DNA of 64,000 nt from Verrucomicrobiaceae bacterium (lineage in GTDB: Bacteria > Verrucomicrobiota > Verrucomicrobiia > Verrucomicrobiales > Verrucomicrobiaceae): the NCBI GenBank assembly GCA_947466075.1, contig CANIBP010000001.1, forward strand, positions 310,001 through 374,000, in the 5' to 3' direction. The notes below the pieces were generated by a model. The model saw only the letters and a program-made list of their open reading frames with translations. It made no database searches and was not told the origin of the DNA. Of the stretch, positions 43,767 to 53,900 are shown one piece after another (the first letter of the stretch is position 1; each line of letters begins with the position of its first letter). Position numbers and translations under genes: made by a program.

Positions 43767-44678
43767 TCAGCGTTGGACGGTGCGGATGGGGAGTTCGGGT
43801 GAGGTCTTGAGCGTGAGCTTCACGTCATCGGCGAAGAGGCCTTCCAGTTTCGCGGGGCGGAGATTGGGCCGCGCGGCGATTTGGATGACGGCGAAGTCGG
43901 CTTCGGCGGGCACGAGGCATTTGGCGGTGAGTGTGCGCGTTCCTTTGGCATCCGTGCCGAGCGTGGTGACCTGAGCGCTGCCGCTGGATAAGGTGTCGGT
44001 GATGCTCTGCGGCCATGAATGGTGCAGTGCAGTGGGATCACCCTGGAAGAGGTAAAGCTGGCAGAAGAAGGTGACGGAGGGTTTGGTGTTGTAAGCGCGG
44101 GCGTCGAGGAAGTTCGCGCTGAGTTCGAGCACGGAGTCTCCTTCCTGATTGAGCGTGTGGCGCAGCGGGCGGAGATCGACGAACTGGAAGACATCGCAGG
44201 ACACGGCTTGAGCATTCGGATCGTTCGAATCGCTACCGGTGGCGATGAAGTGCAGACTGCCGTCGGCGATGGCGGCTTCATCACCGCTCCAGAGGCCAGT
44301 TTGTTTTGGGAAACCGGATGCGAGGTGGTTTTCGTCGAAGCTGCCGTTGATGAGGGAAAAGAGGCGCTCCGTCGTCGCACGTGGCGATGAGATGGCCCAC
44401 ACGACGGAAGCGCTGAAGAGGCCGATCACGAGTCCGGCGGCCATCGCGGCGATGGGACGCGTGATCCAGGTGATGCGCCTTTTCTTTGCGGGCTCGATTC
44501 GAAACGCCTCCTGTCGAAAACGATCATGCAGTACCATCGAGCGCATTTGGGTCTCGGCAAAAAGTTGTCGTTTCGCGGGTTCTTCGCGCATCGCGGCTTC
44601 GAGAGTGGTGATCTCATCAGGCGTGAGCACGCCGTCTTGGTAGCGCATGGCTTGCGCAAGGAAATCCGTGTCGTTCAT
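43767..44678 (-). CDS. Anti-sigma-like single-pass membrane protein with jellyroll-like outer domain
   Basis: The 303-residue protein has a cytoplasmic N-terminal helical region (residues 1-75, FLAQAMRYQDGVLTPDEITT). One membrane helix follows (about 78-98, AMAAGLVIGLFSASVVWAI), and then an extracytoplasmic domain of beta character. That domain starts INGSFDENHLASGFPKQTGL with WSGDEAAI after it, and includes CDVFQFVDLRPLRHTLNQEG. This layout (short anti-sigma domain, TM, CBM-like outer domain) is recurrent beside ECF sigma factors in this phylum. The start overlaps the sigma stop by 4 nt. The helix is nearly identical to the paralog at 56 kb (AAAAAGLVIGLFSASVVYAY). No FecR motif was seen, and the exact fold is inferred. 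Confidence 0.82.
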   Translation of the reverse strand: MNDTDFLAQAMRYQDGVLTPDEITTLEAAMREEPAKRQLFAETQMRSMVLHDRFRQEAFRIEPAKKRRITWITRPIAAMAAGLVIGLFSASVVWAISSPRATTERLFSLINGSFDENHLASGFPKQTGLWSGDEAAIADGSLHFIATGSDSNDPNAQAVSCDVFQFVDLRPLRHTLNQEGDSVLELSANFLDARAYNTKPSVTFFCQLYLFQGDPTALHHSWPQSITDTLSSGSAQVTTLGTDAKGTRTLTAKCLVPAEADFAVIQIAARPNLRPAKLEGLFADDVKLTLKTSPELPIRTVQR

Positions 44679-45190
44679 AAGGAGGCTTCGTGTTGAAAGC
44701 GGGTGCGAATGCAGTCGCCGAGGGTTTTGTGCAGACGGGCGAGGGCTTGATAAACTGTTTCGATCTTGCGGCCCATGATCGCGGCCACATCGGTGCAGTT
44801 GCGCCGCTCAAAGTAGCGCAGGCGCAGCAACTCGCGGTTGTTCGGCGTGATCTGCTCGATGCAATGCCCCAGCGCTTCCTGCATGGCATCGGTGCGAGAT
44901 TCCTCCGGCCACTCATCGGCCAGCAAATCGAGCATTTCATCGCTGAGGCCCACATAGCGACCATCACGAGCACGCAGGATGTCGATGGCGCGGTTTTTCC
45001 CCGTGAGCCTAGCCCAGTTCATGAGATGCGCCGTCGTCTCAAAGGTCTCCGCCCTCGTCACGGCCTTCACGCACACCTCCTGAAACACATCTTCCGCCAG
45101 ATGAAAATCCCGCGTCACACTGGCAAAGAATGCCGTGAGCGGCAGACGCTCAGCGAGCAGGGTGGCGGCAATGTTCTCGGGGCTCAACAT
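44675..45190 (-). CDS. ECF-type RNA polymerase sigma factor
   Basis: From the ATG at 45190 (MLSPENIAATLLAERLPLTA) the protein has 171 residues; an upstream in-frame alternative start would add 26 unconserved residues. Region 2 is FFASVTRDFHLAEDVFQEVC, then AHLMNWARLTGKNRAIDILR. Region 4 is LGHCIEQITPNNRELLRLRY, then CTDVAAIMGRKIETVYQALA, then RLHKTLGDCIRTRF. It overlaps the anti-sigma start by 4 nt. It should drive its own operon with the SGNH, sialate O-acetylesterase-like and GH43 genes. It lies about 200 nt downstream of the PL6 gene, and the gap 45191-45388 contains no clear hairpin. Confidence 0.92.
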   Translation of the reverse strand: MLSPENIAATLLAERLPLTAFFASVTRDFHLAEDVFQEVCVKAVTRAETFETTAHLMNWARLTGKNRAIDILRARDGRYVGLSDEMLDLLADEWPEESRTDAMQEALGHCIEQITPNNRELLRLRYFERRNCTDVAAIMGRKIETVYQALARLHKTLGDCIRTRFQHEASL

Positions 45191-45388
45191 GGGTCTGCAG
45201 AAACTACGGCAAGCGGCTGAAAACTCGACATTCGATTTGTGGCACCCTCTACTGGGCCTTCGGACCACGGCTTGATTCAGTCACCCCCCCTTTGCTAGAG
45301 TAATGACACCGATGGGCTCTCACAAACCGATCGCTTAGCTAGATGAAAGCTTTCAACATGGCCCGAAACAAGGCTATCGAGAAAGAAC

Positions 45389-46801
45389 TTAAAGTCCCTT
45401 GGTGCGGACCCATTCTGGCCCAACATCGGCAGGTGTAAGCACTTTCAAGGTAATGCTTTCGCGGATTGCTGGCCATCCGGCTGGATACGCTTGTATTTCG
45501 AAGCCTTCAGCAGACTTGAGAAAGGCATTTTTCCCACCAACGATTCGATTGCCGAGATACTGATTGGCTTTGAATTGAAATCGATCCAGTGGCGCTGCGG
45601 TATCAGGAATAGTACCAATGACGGAATCGCCTCCTTGCGGGCGCACAAACCGGTTGTTCTTGATGAGGCATTCCTCTGGCAATAAAATTTGTTGGGATGA
45701 GGGCCAATGCTTTTTGTAAGACGATCCAATCTCTAGATCTGCCTCGGTAATCCCAATCGTCACGTTGTCGGCAAGTGTCAGGAATTTCACCTGTGGATAT
45801 GTGGCAGTGGGCCCATCCTTTGCTTTTTCCTTGATGTTCGGAGTGAAGTTTGGTGTGAGAGATTCAGTGGTATATTCCCCACAGGAAACTCTGATGCCGT
45901 AATCACACCCAGAGACGAAGTTTCCTTGGACAGCATTGTGTTCTCCAGACATGCGCAGGCCATGGGCACCCGCTAGTCCTTGTCCGAGAACAACATTTTC
46001 CTTAACGATGTTGTAATTCCCGCGGCGGATATTGATCCCGCCGCGCGTGGCGATGACGGTGTTGCGCAGAACCTGATTTCGGTTCGATTTGAGTGAGATG
46101 AGTTCCGTTCCTTCACCGTCGGCATGGTCAAAGAGATTGCCTTCGATAAGGAAGAACGCTCCTTCATCATCACGTTCCTCGAATTTACCGGAACCCCAAA
46201 TTCGGAAAATTTCACGCCCATTCGCATCAGCAAAAGGGATGTCTTTGAAATAGGAGTGTGTGACGCTGTTGCGAATGCTTGCTTCAAGCGCGTTACCAAT
46301 CAATGGATCGAGGTGATTCTTCCCTTTGAAATAACAGTGGTCCACAAGGTTGTTGCTTCCTTCGAAGAACACCCAGTAGTATTTCGTCTCGAATGAAGCA
46401 GGGTTGTAATCAACAATTGCAGTATTGCGGACGATTCCATGGTTGGAGTTAAAATGGATGACTGAACCTTCCGTGATTGCGCCCTTGGAAAAAAACAACC
46501 CGTCAACTGTCACGTAGGGTGCATTGATTTTCAAAGATGAAGAGCCGCCAAGGATCACACCACCTGGACTTTCGGCCTTGATCACTAACGGCTTTCCTGC
46601 TGAACCGCCTTTATTGATGGTAATTTTCGCGTCTTTCCATTCGCCATCCTTCAGTGTGATGACATCACCCGGCCTTGCGGTATCCAAAGACGTTAAGCGT
46701 GATGGTCCAGAGATGGAGTAAGATCGAGCGTACGCGGATTGCAGGCCTGCACTGAATAGAAAAGCAAATGACCAAAGTCCGAGGGATAAATATGTTTTCA
46801 T
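45389..46801 (-). CDS. Polysaccharide lyase family 6 (alginate lyase / chondroitinase-B type), secreted
   Basis: The 470-residue protein has a signal peptide (MKTYLSLGLWSFAFLFSAGL...YA). It is a right-handed parallel beta-helix of the PL6 type: DVITLKDGEWKDAKITINKG, VTVDGLFFSKGAITEGSVIH, SNNLVDHCYFKGKNHLDPLI, then GEGTELISLKSNRNQVLRNT, VIATRGGINIRRGNYNIVKE and AHGLRMSGEHNAVQGNFVSG. The Lys in ISLKSNRN and the Arg of GLRMSG sit where PL6 enzymes have their catalytic Lys/Arg and calcium site. PL6 members cleave alginate (polyG, polyMG) or dermatan sulfate. Base composition is lower in GC than the neighbouring genes, and the codons are more AT-ended, which suggests recent acquisition. It is last in the unit from 57 kb. 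Confidence 0.92.
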   Translation of the reverse strand: MKTYLSLGLWSFAFLFSAGLQSAYARSYSISGPSRLTSLDTARPGDVITLKDGEWKDAKITINKGGSAGKPLVIKAESPGGVILGGSSSLKINAPYVTVDGLFFSKGAITEGSVIHFNSNHGIVRNTAIVDYNPASFETKYYWVFFEGSNNLVDHCYFKGKNHLDPLIGNALEASIRNSVTHSYFKDIPFADANGREIFRIWGSGKFEERDDEGAFFLIEGNLFDHADGEGTELISLKSNRNQVLRNTVIATRGGINIRRGNYNIVKENVVLGQGLAGAHGLRMSGEHNAVQGNFVSGCDYGIRVSCGEYTTESLTPNFTPNIKEKAKDGPTATYPQVKFLTLADNVTIGITEADLEIGSSYKKHWPSSQQILLPEECLIKNNRFVRPQGGDSVIGTIPDTAAPLDRFQFKANQYLGNRIVGGKNAFLKSAEGFEIQAYPAGWPAIRESITLKVLTPADVGPEWVRTKGL

Positions 46802-46861
46802 TAGATGCCTCTCGAACCAAGACTTCAGAACCGAAGCGCAAGGTTTCTATGATTTGGACTT

Positions 46862-48595
46862 TTACTTCCCCTGCTTCAGATACTCATCACCTGAGAGAAA
46901 GCCGTCCTTGTCCGTGTCCCATTTCGTAAAACGCTCGCCAGCGGCAGCGGCATCGGATTGGTGGGTGGTGTAGAATTCGCGACTGAGTTTGCCGGCTTTG
47001 TCTTTGTCGAGTTTATCAAAGCGGGCACCGCGATCATCGGTTGATGCATCTGGGGCTGGAGCAGCGGGTTTACCTTTGTCCTTCTTTTTGCCTTTCCTGC
47101 CTTCACCGCCTGCAAGTGGCGCATCGGAACCGACGGGCGGGAGGTGCTTGGCGAGGGTTTCGAGCAGTTCTTTGTGCTCAGGCTTGCTGGCGAGGCTGAC
47201 GGTTTCGTTGGGGTCAGCCTGTTCGTCATAGAGTTCGGTGCCGACGATTTGTGAGCCGTTGCGCAAACGATAGAAAGTGGCGCGGAAGCGGTCATTGCGG
47301 ATGCTGTAGCCCATCACTGCGCCTTCAGGGGCCTTCTTTGGGTATTGGCTGATGGCCACTTTGGCGGACGGTGTCGATGGTTTATCGATGTAGGTTTTCA
47401 AGCTGCTGCCGGTGAGGCCGCTTGGTTTCGGCAGGTCACAAAGTTCAGCGAGTGTCGGATACACATCGACAAACTCCACTGTGGCGGCGCATTTTTGACC
47501 GGCGGACTTTGATCCGGGAACGCTGATGAGCAAAGGAGCACGGGTGGCGAGTTCAAAGTTGGTGTGCTTATGCCACAGGCCGTGATCGCCGAGCTGCCAG
47601 CCGTGGTCGCCCCAGAGAACAATAATGGTGTTGTCGGCGAGGCCTTCTTTTTCGAGCGCATCCAGCACCTTACCAACCTGGGCGTCCATGTAGCTGATGC
47701 AGGCATAGTAGCCGTGGCGCAGATTCTTGGCGAAGTCAGCGGGGATCGGATCTTCCTTCGGCACGCCGGGGTAGTTGTGAATCTCGCCGTTCGTGTGGCC
47801 GACATAAGGCGGCGCGCCTTCAGGCAGATGATCGATGGCTGGCAATGGGATGCTGTTTGGATCATAGAGGTCCCAGTATTTCTTCGGTGCGACGAAGGGC
47901 AGATGCGGCTTTAAAAAACCGACCGCGAGGAAGAAGGGATCACCTTTAGCTTTGAGCGAGGCGAGGCGTTTCACGGCTTCATTTGCGGTGGCGCCATCGG
48001 GAAGCTGGCTATCGTCTTTAGGGCTGACTTCAAAGGAAGGACCGCCCTTGGCTTCTTTGTCCTTCTTTTTGACTGAAGGATCGTTGGCTTCTGGAGAGGA
48101 GTATTCCACCACGTTGACGTCATGTGATGTGACGATCTGCTTCGTCCAATCCACCTGGTCGGTATCGACGGCCTTACCAAAAGGATACCAATGCGGCGCG
48201 GTCCAGGAGCGACCATCTTCATGTCCTTTGTGATAGATCTTGCTCAGTGCTTCACACTGATAACCGTTCGCTTTGAAATGCTGCGGGAGCGTGATGCAAT
48301 CGGGCTGCGCCGGACGAAAATGCGTCTCCAAGTCCCAAACCTTCGTCACATCGGGCCGCAGGCCGGTCAGAATGGCCGTGCGTGATGGACTGCATACCGC
48401 CTGCTGGGTGGAAGCCTTTTCAAAGACGATACCACGAGCTGCAATGCGGTCGATATTGGGGGATTTGATCAGTTTATCGCCATAACAGCCCAATTGAGGT
48501 CGCAGGTCATCGACAGCGATAAAAAGGATGTTGGGCTTCGTCGCTGCATGGAGCGAAGGTAAGGCTAGTAGCAGTAAAGTGAGGATGTTTTTCAT
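46862..48595 (-). CDS. Sulfatase (iduronate-2-sulfatase-like) with C-terminal EF-hand pair
   Basis: From the ATG at 48595 (MKNILTLLLLALPSLHAATK) the protein has 577 residues. The S1-type sulfatase motifs are FIAVDDLRPQLGCYG (metal Asp pair, residues 29-30), QAVCSPSRTAILTGLRP (C68 is the formylglycine site in a standard CxPxR), FFLAVGFLKPHLPFVAPKKY, and TIIVLWGDHGWQLGDHGLW. The overall pattern matches iduronate-2-sulfatase-like enzymes. After a Lys/Pro/Ala-rich linker, the last 55 residues carry two EF-hand-like loops (DKDKAGKLSRE and DTDKDGFLSGDE) and share TTHQSDAAAAGERF with the sulfatase two genes away. It would desulfate uronate-containing or other sulfated glycans in the periplasm or at the surface. 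An FGE gene is not in the window. Confidence 0.93.
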   Translation of the reverse strand: MKNILTLLLLALPSLHAATKPNILFIAVDDLRPQLGCYGDKLIKSPNIDRIAARGIVFEKASTQQAVCSPSRTAILTGLRPDVTKVWDLETHFRPAQPDCITLPQHFKANGYQCEALSKIYHKGHEDGRSWTAPHWYPFGKAVDTDQVDWTKQIVTSHDVNVVEYSSPEANDPSVKKKDKEAKGGPSFEVSPKDDSQLPDGATANEAVKRLASLKAKGDPFFLAVGFLKPHLPFVAPKKYWDLYDPNSIPLPAIDHLPEGAPPYVGHTNGEIHNYPGVPKEDPIPADFAKNLRHGYYACISYMDAQVGKVLDALEKEGLADNTIIVLWGDHGWQLGDHGLWHKHTNFELATRAPLLISVPGSKSAGQKCAATVEFVDVYPTLAELCDLPKPSGLTGSSLKTYIDKPSTPSAKVAISQYPKKAPEGAVMGYSIRNDRFRATFYRLRNGSQIVGTELYDEQADPNETVSLASKPEHKELLETLAKHLPPVGSDAPLAGGEGRKGKKKDKGKPAAPAPDASTDDRGARFDKLDKDKAGKLSREFYTTHQSDAAAAGERFTKWDTDKDGFLSGDEYLKQGK

Positions 48596-48669
48596 GGTGA
48601 AGGTGATGTGATCGTTAATGTTGGATATTGCTCGAAGATCGGAATCAAATACTTGTGACTGGTGTCGCT

Positions 48670-49365
48670 TCATTCCTTGGGTGGAACGACAACGGAAGGT
48701 TTCCAATTCTCCTTCAGCACAGGCTTCAAGACTGAAGTCATGCGACGATATCCCTCTGGTGTAAGGTGGAGCTTATCAGAGACATAGCACTCCATCACGG
48801 GTTCGCCGTCTGCGGTTTCCAATGCAGGATTCACATCGGCGAAGAGAACACCAGGAGTCGATTTGGCCAGTGCGATCAATGCCTTGTTCGTTTCGTCCAA
48901 CTCTGCCAGCACGCCTTTCTCACGTTTCTGAAGCGAGCGAATCACACTCACGATCAAGATGGTCGCCTTAGGCAGTGCTGCCTGTGTTTTGGCAATCCAC
49001 TCCCTGGTGTTCTTGAGGATCTCATCCGGCGTTCGCGAGGCATTGAGGTCGTTGCTACCGCAATACCACATGATGAGCGATGCTTGTGATGACGGGACGA
49101 TCTGATCAAAGAAGAACAACTGATCATCAGTCTTTGATCCACCAAAACCGCGATTTGTCACCGGCAGTGGTGCAAGATCGTCCGCAGCGGTCGTCCACTT
49201 GCGAAAGATGCTGCTACCCACCATCAAGATGCCACCCGGCGCAAGAGCAGGCGCGGCTGCCAACTTGGCGACATCCTTCGTGTATTTGCGCTCGGCGGCA
49301 TGGAGGCCCGCATTGGCGAGCGCAAGCAATGTGACAAGAGTGAGGAATTGGGTCGTGTGTTTCAT
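48670..49365 (-). CDS. SGNH-type esterase, secreted
   Basis: The 231-residue protein has a signal peptide (MKHTTQFLTLVTLLALANAG...HAA). The Ser block is GILMVGSSIFRKWTTAADDL, followed by VTNRGFGGSKTDDQLFFFDQ (oxyanion Gly), IMWYCGSNDLNASRTPDEIL (Asn) and VSDKLHLTPEGYRRMTSVLK (Asp/His). Here the Ser is in GSS instead of GDS, as in several carbohydrate esterases of this group. It probably removes acyl or acetyl groups from polysaccharide. It lies between two sulfatase genes (gaps of 51 and 74 nt), consistent with one transcript from the third sigma gene. Confidence 0.9.
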   Translation of the reverse strand: MKHTTQFLTLVTLLALANAGLHAAERKYTKDVAKLAAAPALAPGGILMVGSSIFRKWTTAADDLAPLPVTNRGFGGSKTDDQLFFFDQIVPSSQASLIMWYCGSNDLNASRTPDEILKNTREWIAKTQAALPKATILIVSVIRSLQKREKGVLAELDETNKALIALAKSTPGVLFADVNPALETADGEPVMECYVSDKLHLTPEGYRRMTSVLKPVLKENWKPSVVVPPKE

Positions 49366-49416
49366 GATATAGACAAGAGAATATAGGGAGACAGAAAATG
49401 GATTTCATTCTCCTGT

Positions 49417-50955
49417 CTATTTCTTAGCCTTCTTGCCTTTAAGGACATACTCATCGCGACTCACGAAGCCGTCCTTGTCACTGTCGTATTTATCGAATCG
49501 CTCACCTGCAGCGGCGGCATCGGATTGGTGGGTGGTGTAGTATTCGCGGGTCAGTTTACCAGCTTTCGCTTCGTCGAGTTTGTCGAACTTGGTTACACGC
49601 TCCTGCTCCTCAGAGCTCATCGTTGTGGCGGGTGGTGTCTCGGTGGTCTTGGGCGTCATCTCGGGCTTCTTGTCGCCTTCCTTCTTTTTCTTTTCCTTAT
49701 TGGCATGACGACCGGTGCCGTTACCGCTGTCAGGGATGCCGCCTGCGGGGTTCAGTTTGGCGAGCACAGCAGCGAGCTTGGTGCGGGCGGGATGATCGCC
49801 TGTGACAAGCTTTTCGGTGAAGGGCGCGTCGCTCATATCGAAGAGTTCGCCCTTCTCATTGAGCTTCCATTGGGCATCACGCACATACCACATGGCGGCG
49901 AGTTGGTTATAGACCCACTCACGTGGTGTTCCTGGTTCGCCACGAAGCTGCGGCGCGATGCTGTGACCGTCAAAGAGCGTGTTTTTGGGCAATGTGCCGC
50001 CGGTAATTTCGGCGAAAGTCACCAAGAAGTCGGAGGAGTCGATCAAATCGGCGCTGACTTTGCCAGCAGGCATTTTAGCAGGCCAGTTCGCGATCATCGG
50101 CACAAGGCCGCCGCACTCAAGCATGGTGCCTTTCATGCCGGAGAGCGCTTTGCCTCCAATGGTAGCGCGTTCGGACTGGCCTTTGCCCGTGCCGTTGTCG
50201 CCCATGAAGATGATGAGCGTGTTTTCGCGGAGCTTAAGCGCGTCGAGTTCCGTCACAAGCTTGCCGACGAGCTTGTCCATGTAGGCCACATTGTCCGCCA
50301 TGAGGTCTTGGCTGTCTGGGGCGCTGTCAGGTGTCGGCAGTAGATCGCCGTGGACGCTGCTCATCGGGTAATAAACAAAGAAAGGTTCATCTTTGTGCTT
50401 CTTAATGAACTCCATCATATGCTCATGCATGAGGTCCGGCATGTATTCGTTGTCACCAAGCTTCATCTCTTTGCCGTTGACGAGATACTCTTCGGCTTTG
50501 CCCTCTTTCGTGTTTCGATAGACGCCGCTGCCGTTGAAGCGCAGGTAGTCATCGAAGCCTGATTCATCCGGGTCGCCCGGCAGTTGCCCCCACTTCCCTA
50601 TTGAGGAGGTTTTGTAGCCCGCGCTCTGAAAGACACGGCCGAGTTGTAATTCCTTGTTCGGCATGACCGTGCAGGCGTCCTGATTACTCGAACCATTCCG
50701 AAAGGCGTAGCGCCCCGTCATGATCATCGCCCGCGATGGGCCGCAAAGTGCTGCCGTGAAGCAATGCGTGAACCGCGTGCCCTCCGCCGCGAGTTTGTCG
50801 ATGTGCGGCGTTTTGTAGTTATCCGCGCCATAGCAACCAACATTCCCGATGCCGAGGTCGTCGGCGAGGATGAAGACCACGTTCGGTTTATCCGCGGCCT
50901 GGCTTTGGCTGGCTAGAATGACGAATGCCGTGAAGAGTGTGAGGAGGCGTTTCAT
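49417..50955 (-). CDS. Sulfatase (arylsulfatase-like) with C-terminal EF-hand pair
   Basis: The 512-residue protein has a signal peptide (MKRLLTLFTAFVILASQSQA). The sulfatase motifs are VVFILADDLGIGNVGCYG (metal Asp pair at about 32-33), TAALCGPSRAMIMTGRYAFR (C71, CxPxR intact), FVYYPMSSVHGDLLP and IIFMGDNGTGKG. After a Lys/Glu/Thr-rich linker of about 50 residues, two EF-hand-like loops close the protein (KFDKLDEAKAGKLTREYYTT and DKYDSDKDGFVSRDEYVLKG). They are very similar to the tail of the sulfatase at 46.9 kb, although the catalytic domains belong to different sulfatase subfamilies. It is the third enzyme gene after the third sigma/anti-sigma pair, 19 nt from the stop of the GH2-lyase gene. 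Confidence 0.93.
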   Translation of the reverse strand: MKRLLTLFTAFVILASQSQAADKPNVVFILADDLGIGNVGCYGADNYKTPHIDKLAAEGTRFTHCFTAALCGPSRAMIMTGRYAFRNGSSNQDACTVMPNKELQLGRVFQSAGYKTSSIGKWGQLPGDPDESGFDDYLRFNGSGVYRNTKEGKAEEYLVNGKEMKLGDNEYMPDLMHEHMMEFIKKHKDEPFFVYYPMSSVHGDLLPTPDSAPDSQDLMADNVAYMDKLVGKLVTELDALKLRENTLIIFMGDNGTGKGQSERATIGGKALSGMKGTMLECGGLVPMIANWPAKMPAGKVSADLIDSSDFLVTFAEITGGTLPKNTLFDGHSIAPQLRGEPGTPREWVYNQLAAMWYVRDAQWKLNEKGELFDMSDAPFTEKLVTGDHPARTKLAAVLAKLNPAGGIPDSGNGTGRHANKEKKKKEGDKKPEMTPKTTETPPATTMSSEEQERVTKFDKLDEAKAGKLTREYYTTHQSDAAAAGERFDKYDSDKDGFVSRDEYVLKGKKAKK

Positions 50956-50974
50956 GATGATTGAATACGATACG

Positions 50975-53900
50975 TTATTTGATCCACAGCAACGGCTGCG
51001 TGATGCCGATGTTGCGCTGCACTTCGGGATCGGTCGGATCAGCGGGGAGTTTTTGCCAGAGATCGAGATACTTCTGCTCGCCTAGCATCAGACCGCCGAA
51101 GATGAGGTTGGGCTGACGCGCGGGCCAGCCTTCCCAGGCGTTGACTTCGGGTGGGAGAGTCCACTTCGATTTGTCGGCGAGGAATGGATAGAGATACGCG
51201 ATGGCTTTGGCGATGCTCTTGCCGTCCTTGGTTTCGAAGGTCCATAGGTTGTCCGTCGGTGTGCTGAGCACCTGGCAGAGCATTGTCATGTTATCGAGTT
51301 GAAAAATCGAGTAGCCGTAGGGCTTGGTGCGAGCGAGTTCGAGTGGGAAGCCACCATCTTCGGCCATCTGCTTGGCCACGAAGACTTCTTTGAACTGCTT
51401 CCGGCAGAGCGCGAGCTTCGCTTCATCGCCAATGAAGTCAGCGAACACGGCGAGCTGAAGATGGAAGGCGACGGCGTGGTTGTTTTTCGCGTGGGCTTCT
51501 TCGTCGCCGTTCTTGCTGGTGGTCATCCACTCGGCGAGTCCGCGGAACCATTGGCGCAAGTCCTTCGCCATGTCGGCGGGGAAGACTTTGGACTTCTCCA
51601 TCGCTTTCACAGCAGCGGGGATCTCGATGATGTGCAGTGTGTCGATGATGCCGATGCCACGTCCGGGCGAGACTCCGGGGACGGCTTGCGCGAAGTTGAG
51701 GCTCGGGTTCATCCGCGTCTTCGCATCCAGGAAGAACACCTTCAGCAACTCAGCAGCCTTGGTGACATACTTGTCTTCGCCGGTGATCTTGTAAGCGGCG
51801 GCGAGCGCGGCGACGGAGTCGCGCAGGGTCTTCACGACCATGCGATGCTGGGAGAAGTTCTCGGGGTTCGTTTCGCCATCGCGCTTGATGTAAGGCAGGC
51901 CGTTGGGCTTCTTCGGATCGGGCCACCAGTAGTCGCCGTTGGAATAGAAGTCGTTCGGGCCGCCTTCGCTGAGTTTCGCGGGGAAGGCGGTGATGGTGAC
52001 GGGCGCTTGGCTCAATGCAGCGGTCGCTGCTTTGAGGATGCGGTCTTCGTCGATGGCGGCGACATCGAGCGTGAGCTTCGGCGTCAAAGACGCAACGGCT
52101 GGCGCTTTCGCTTCCGTGGTGGTCTTCGCGGGTTTCGTGGTCTTCGACTCCGTGGCCGGTGCGCGGGCATCGGTGACGTATTTGAACTGCGGCTTGCGAC
52201 CTTCCGATGAAACGGAGACGCAGACTTTGTAGTTGGCAATCTCGCACTGAATCGTGGCGCGTCCGTTACAGAGCTGCACCACGCGCGAACCGGTGGAGGT
52301 ACCGAGGTTGTCAATCAACCGACCATCACCATTCAATCCGAAGCGCACGATGTTGGAGCAGTCGAGGCAAGGAACATCATTGGTGTCCAACATACGCACT
52401 TCCATGGTCGCGATGCCGTCATTCTGAGCTATCTCCTCCAGTTTAAGCTTCGCGGGCTTGCTCCACTTCTGCGTTTGATAGCCGAAGGTGATTTCGTCGC
52501 CGAGGTCCTTGCTCACGGCGCGCAATTTGTTCTCACCTTCGTTGAACCTCACCATCCAATGCAGGCCCGCAGCGGGATAGTCACTGACCTTGCGCTGCTT
52601 CACGCCGACGGATTTGCCATTCACGAACAGCTCCACCTCGGCGCAGTTCGAGTAAACGCGCACTTCCTTCTCCTCGCCTGCATCGCCCCAACGAACGGGC
52701 CAACCGTGGCCAAAGATGTGCATCATCGGCTTCTCGGACCAGTAGCTCTGGAAGACATAATACGTCTCCTTCGGCGTGCCATCGCGCTCGACGACGCCCT
52801 TCTGATTGACCCGTGGCACAGGATTCTCAGGGCGCAGCGTTGTGGCGAAGTCTTTGAAGATCCACGCCGCGCTGCCGGTGAGCCAAGGCATGTCTTCCTG
52901 CTCTTTGAGATGCCAGTCGAAGAGGTTGCACATGTAGCTCTCGGACCAATCCCCATCCTTCGACATGCGCACCTTGCCGCCGGTGCCCTTGTAGGCCTTG
53001 CCCTTCTCGGCGGTGCCTTTGCCGGTCTCGACCTTGGCCACCATCTTCTCGGGCTCTTCAGAGAACCGGTGCGCGTGACTGTCGCCGCCCCACTCGGCGT
53101 GGAAGAAGTGCTTCGTATCCTTCAGCGCCTTCTCAGCCGCTGCGCGATACTCGGTGTAGCGACCGGAATACCAGCCCGCCCAGATGCTCGGCGAGTAGAT
53201 GTCCACGATGTCCTTGCAGAAGTCGCAGCGCCGAATGCAAGTAGGACGCGAGGGATCGAGTTCATGCGAGAGGTCGTTTAGCTCCTTCATCAGCCCACGA
53301 ATCTTCTCCTTGTCGAAGACCTCGAAGTCACCCGGCCAATCGTTCTCATTGCCCATGCCCCACATGATGATCGAGGGATGATTGCGATGCTGATCAATCA
53401 TCGCGCGCAGCATGTCCTTCGCCTGCTTCTGATAGGCCTCGCCACCGATGCCTCCGCGACACCAAGGCACCTCTTCCCAAACGAGCAGCCCAAGTTCATC
53501 ACAAAGATCGAGCACGAGCGGAGCCTGCTGATAATGCCCAAGCCGGACAAAATTAGCGCCCATGTCTTTGATCATCGTCAGCGTCTTCCGCACGACATCA
53601 TCCGGCACGGCTGCGGCGACTCCGGCGTGGTCTTCGTGGTAGTGCGTGCCTTTGAGCAACAAACGCTCGCCGTTGAGCTTGAAGGGGCCGTTGTCCACCC
53701 ACTCGGTGCTGCGGATGCCGAAGCGCTCGCTGACCTTCTGCTCGCCGTTCTTGGACTTGAGCGTGACATCAACACAATAGAGCGACGGCGACTTCGGCGA
53801 CCACAGCACTGGCTTCGGGATGCCGAATGAGAACATCTGCTTCTCTCCCGACCATGGCAGCTTCACTGGCGACAGCTTGTCAAAGAACATCGGCTTACCA

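Noticed and set aside
45240..45300. C7 run and flanking sequence as a possible terminator or phase-variable tract
   Set aside because: No complementary stem flanks it and it lies outside any supported gene.
45343..45438. A 31-codon plus-strand frame (MKAFNMARNKAIEKELKVPW...) near the PL6 end
   Set aside because: It is too short, overlaps the PL6 3' end, and shows no family or ribosome-binding support.
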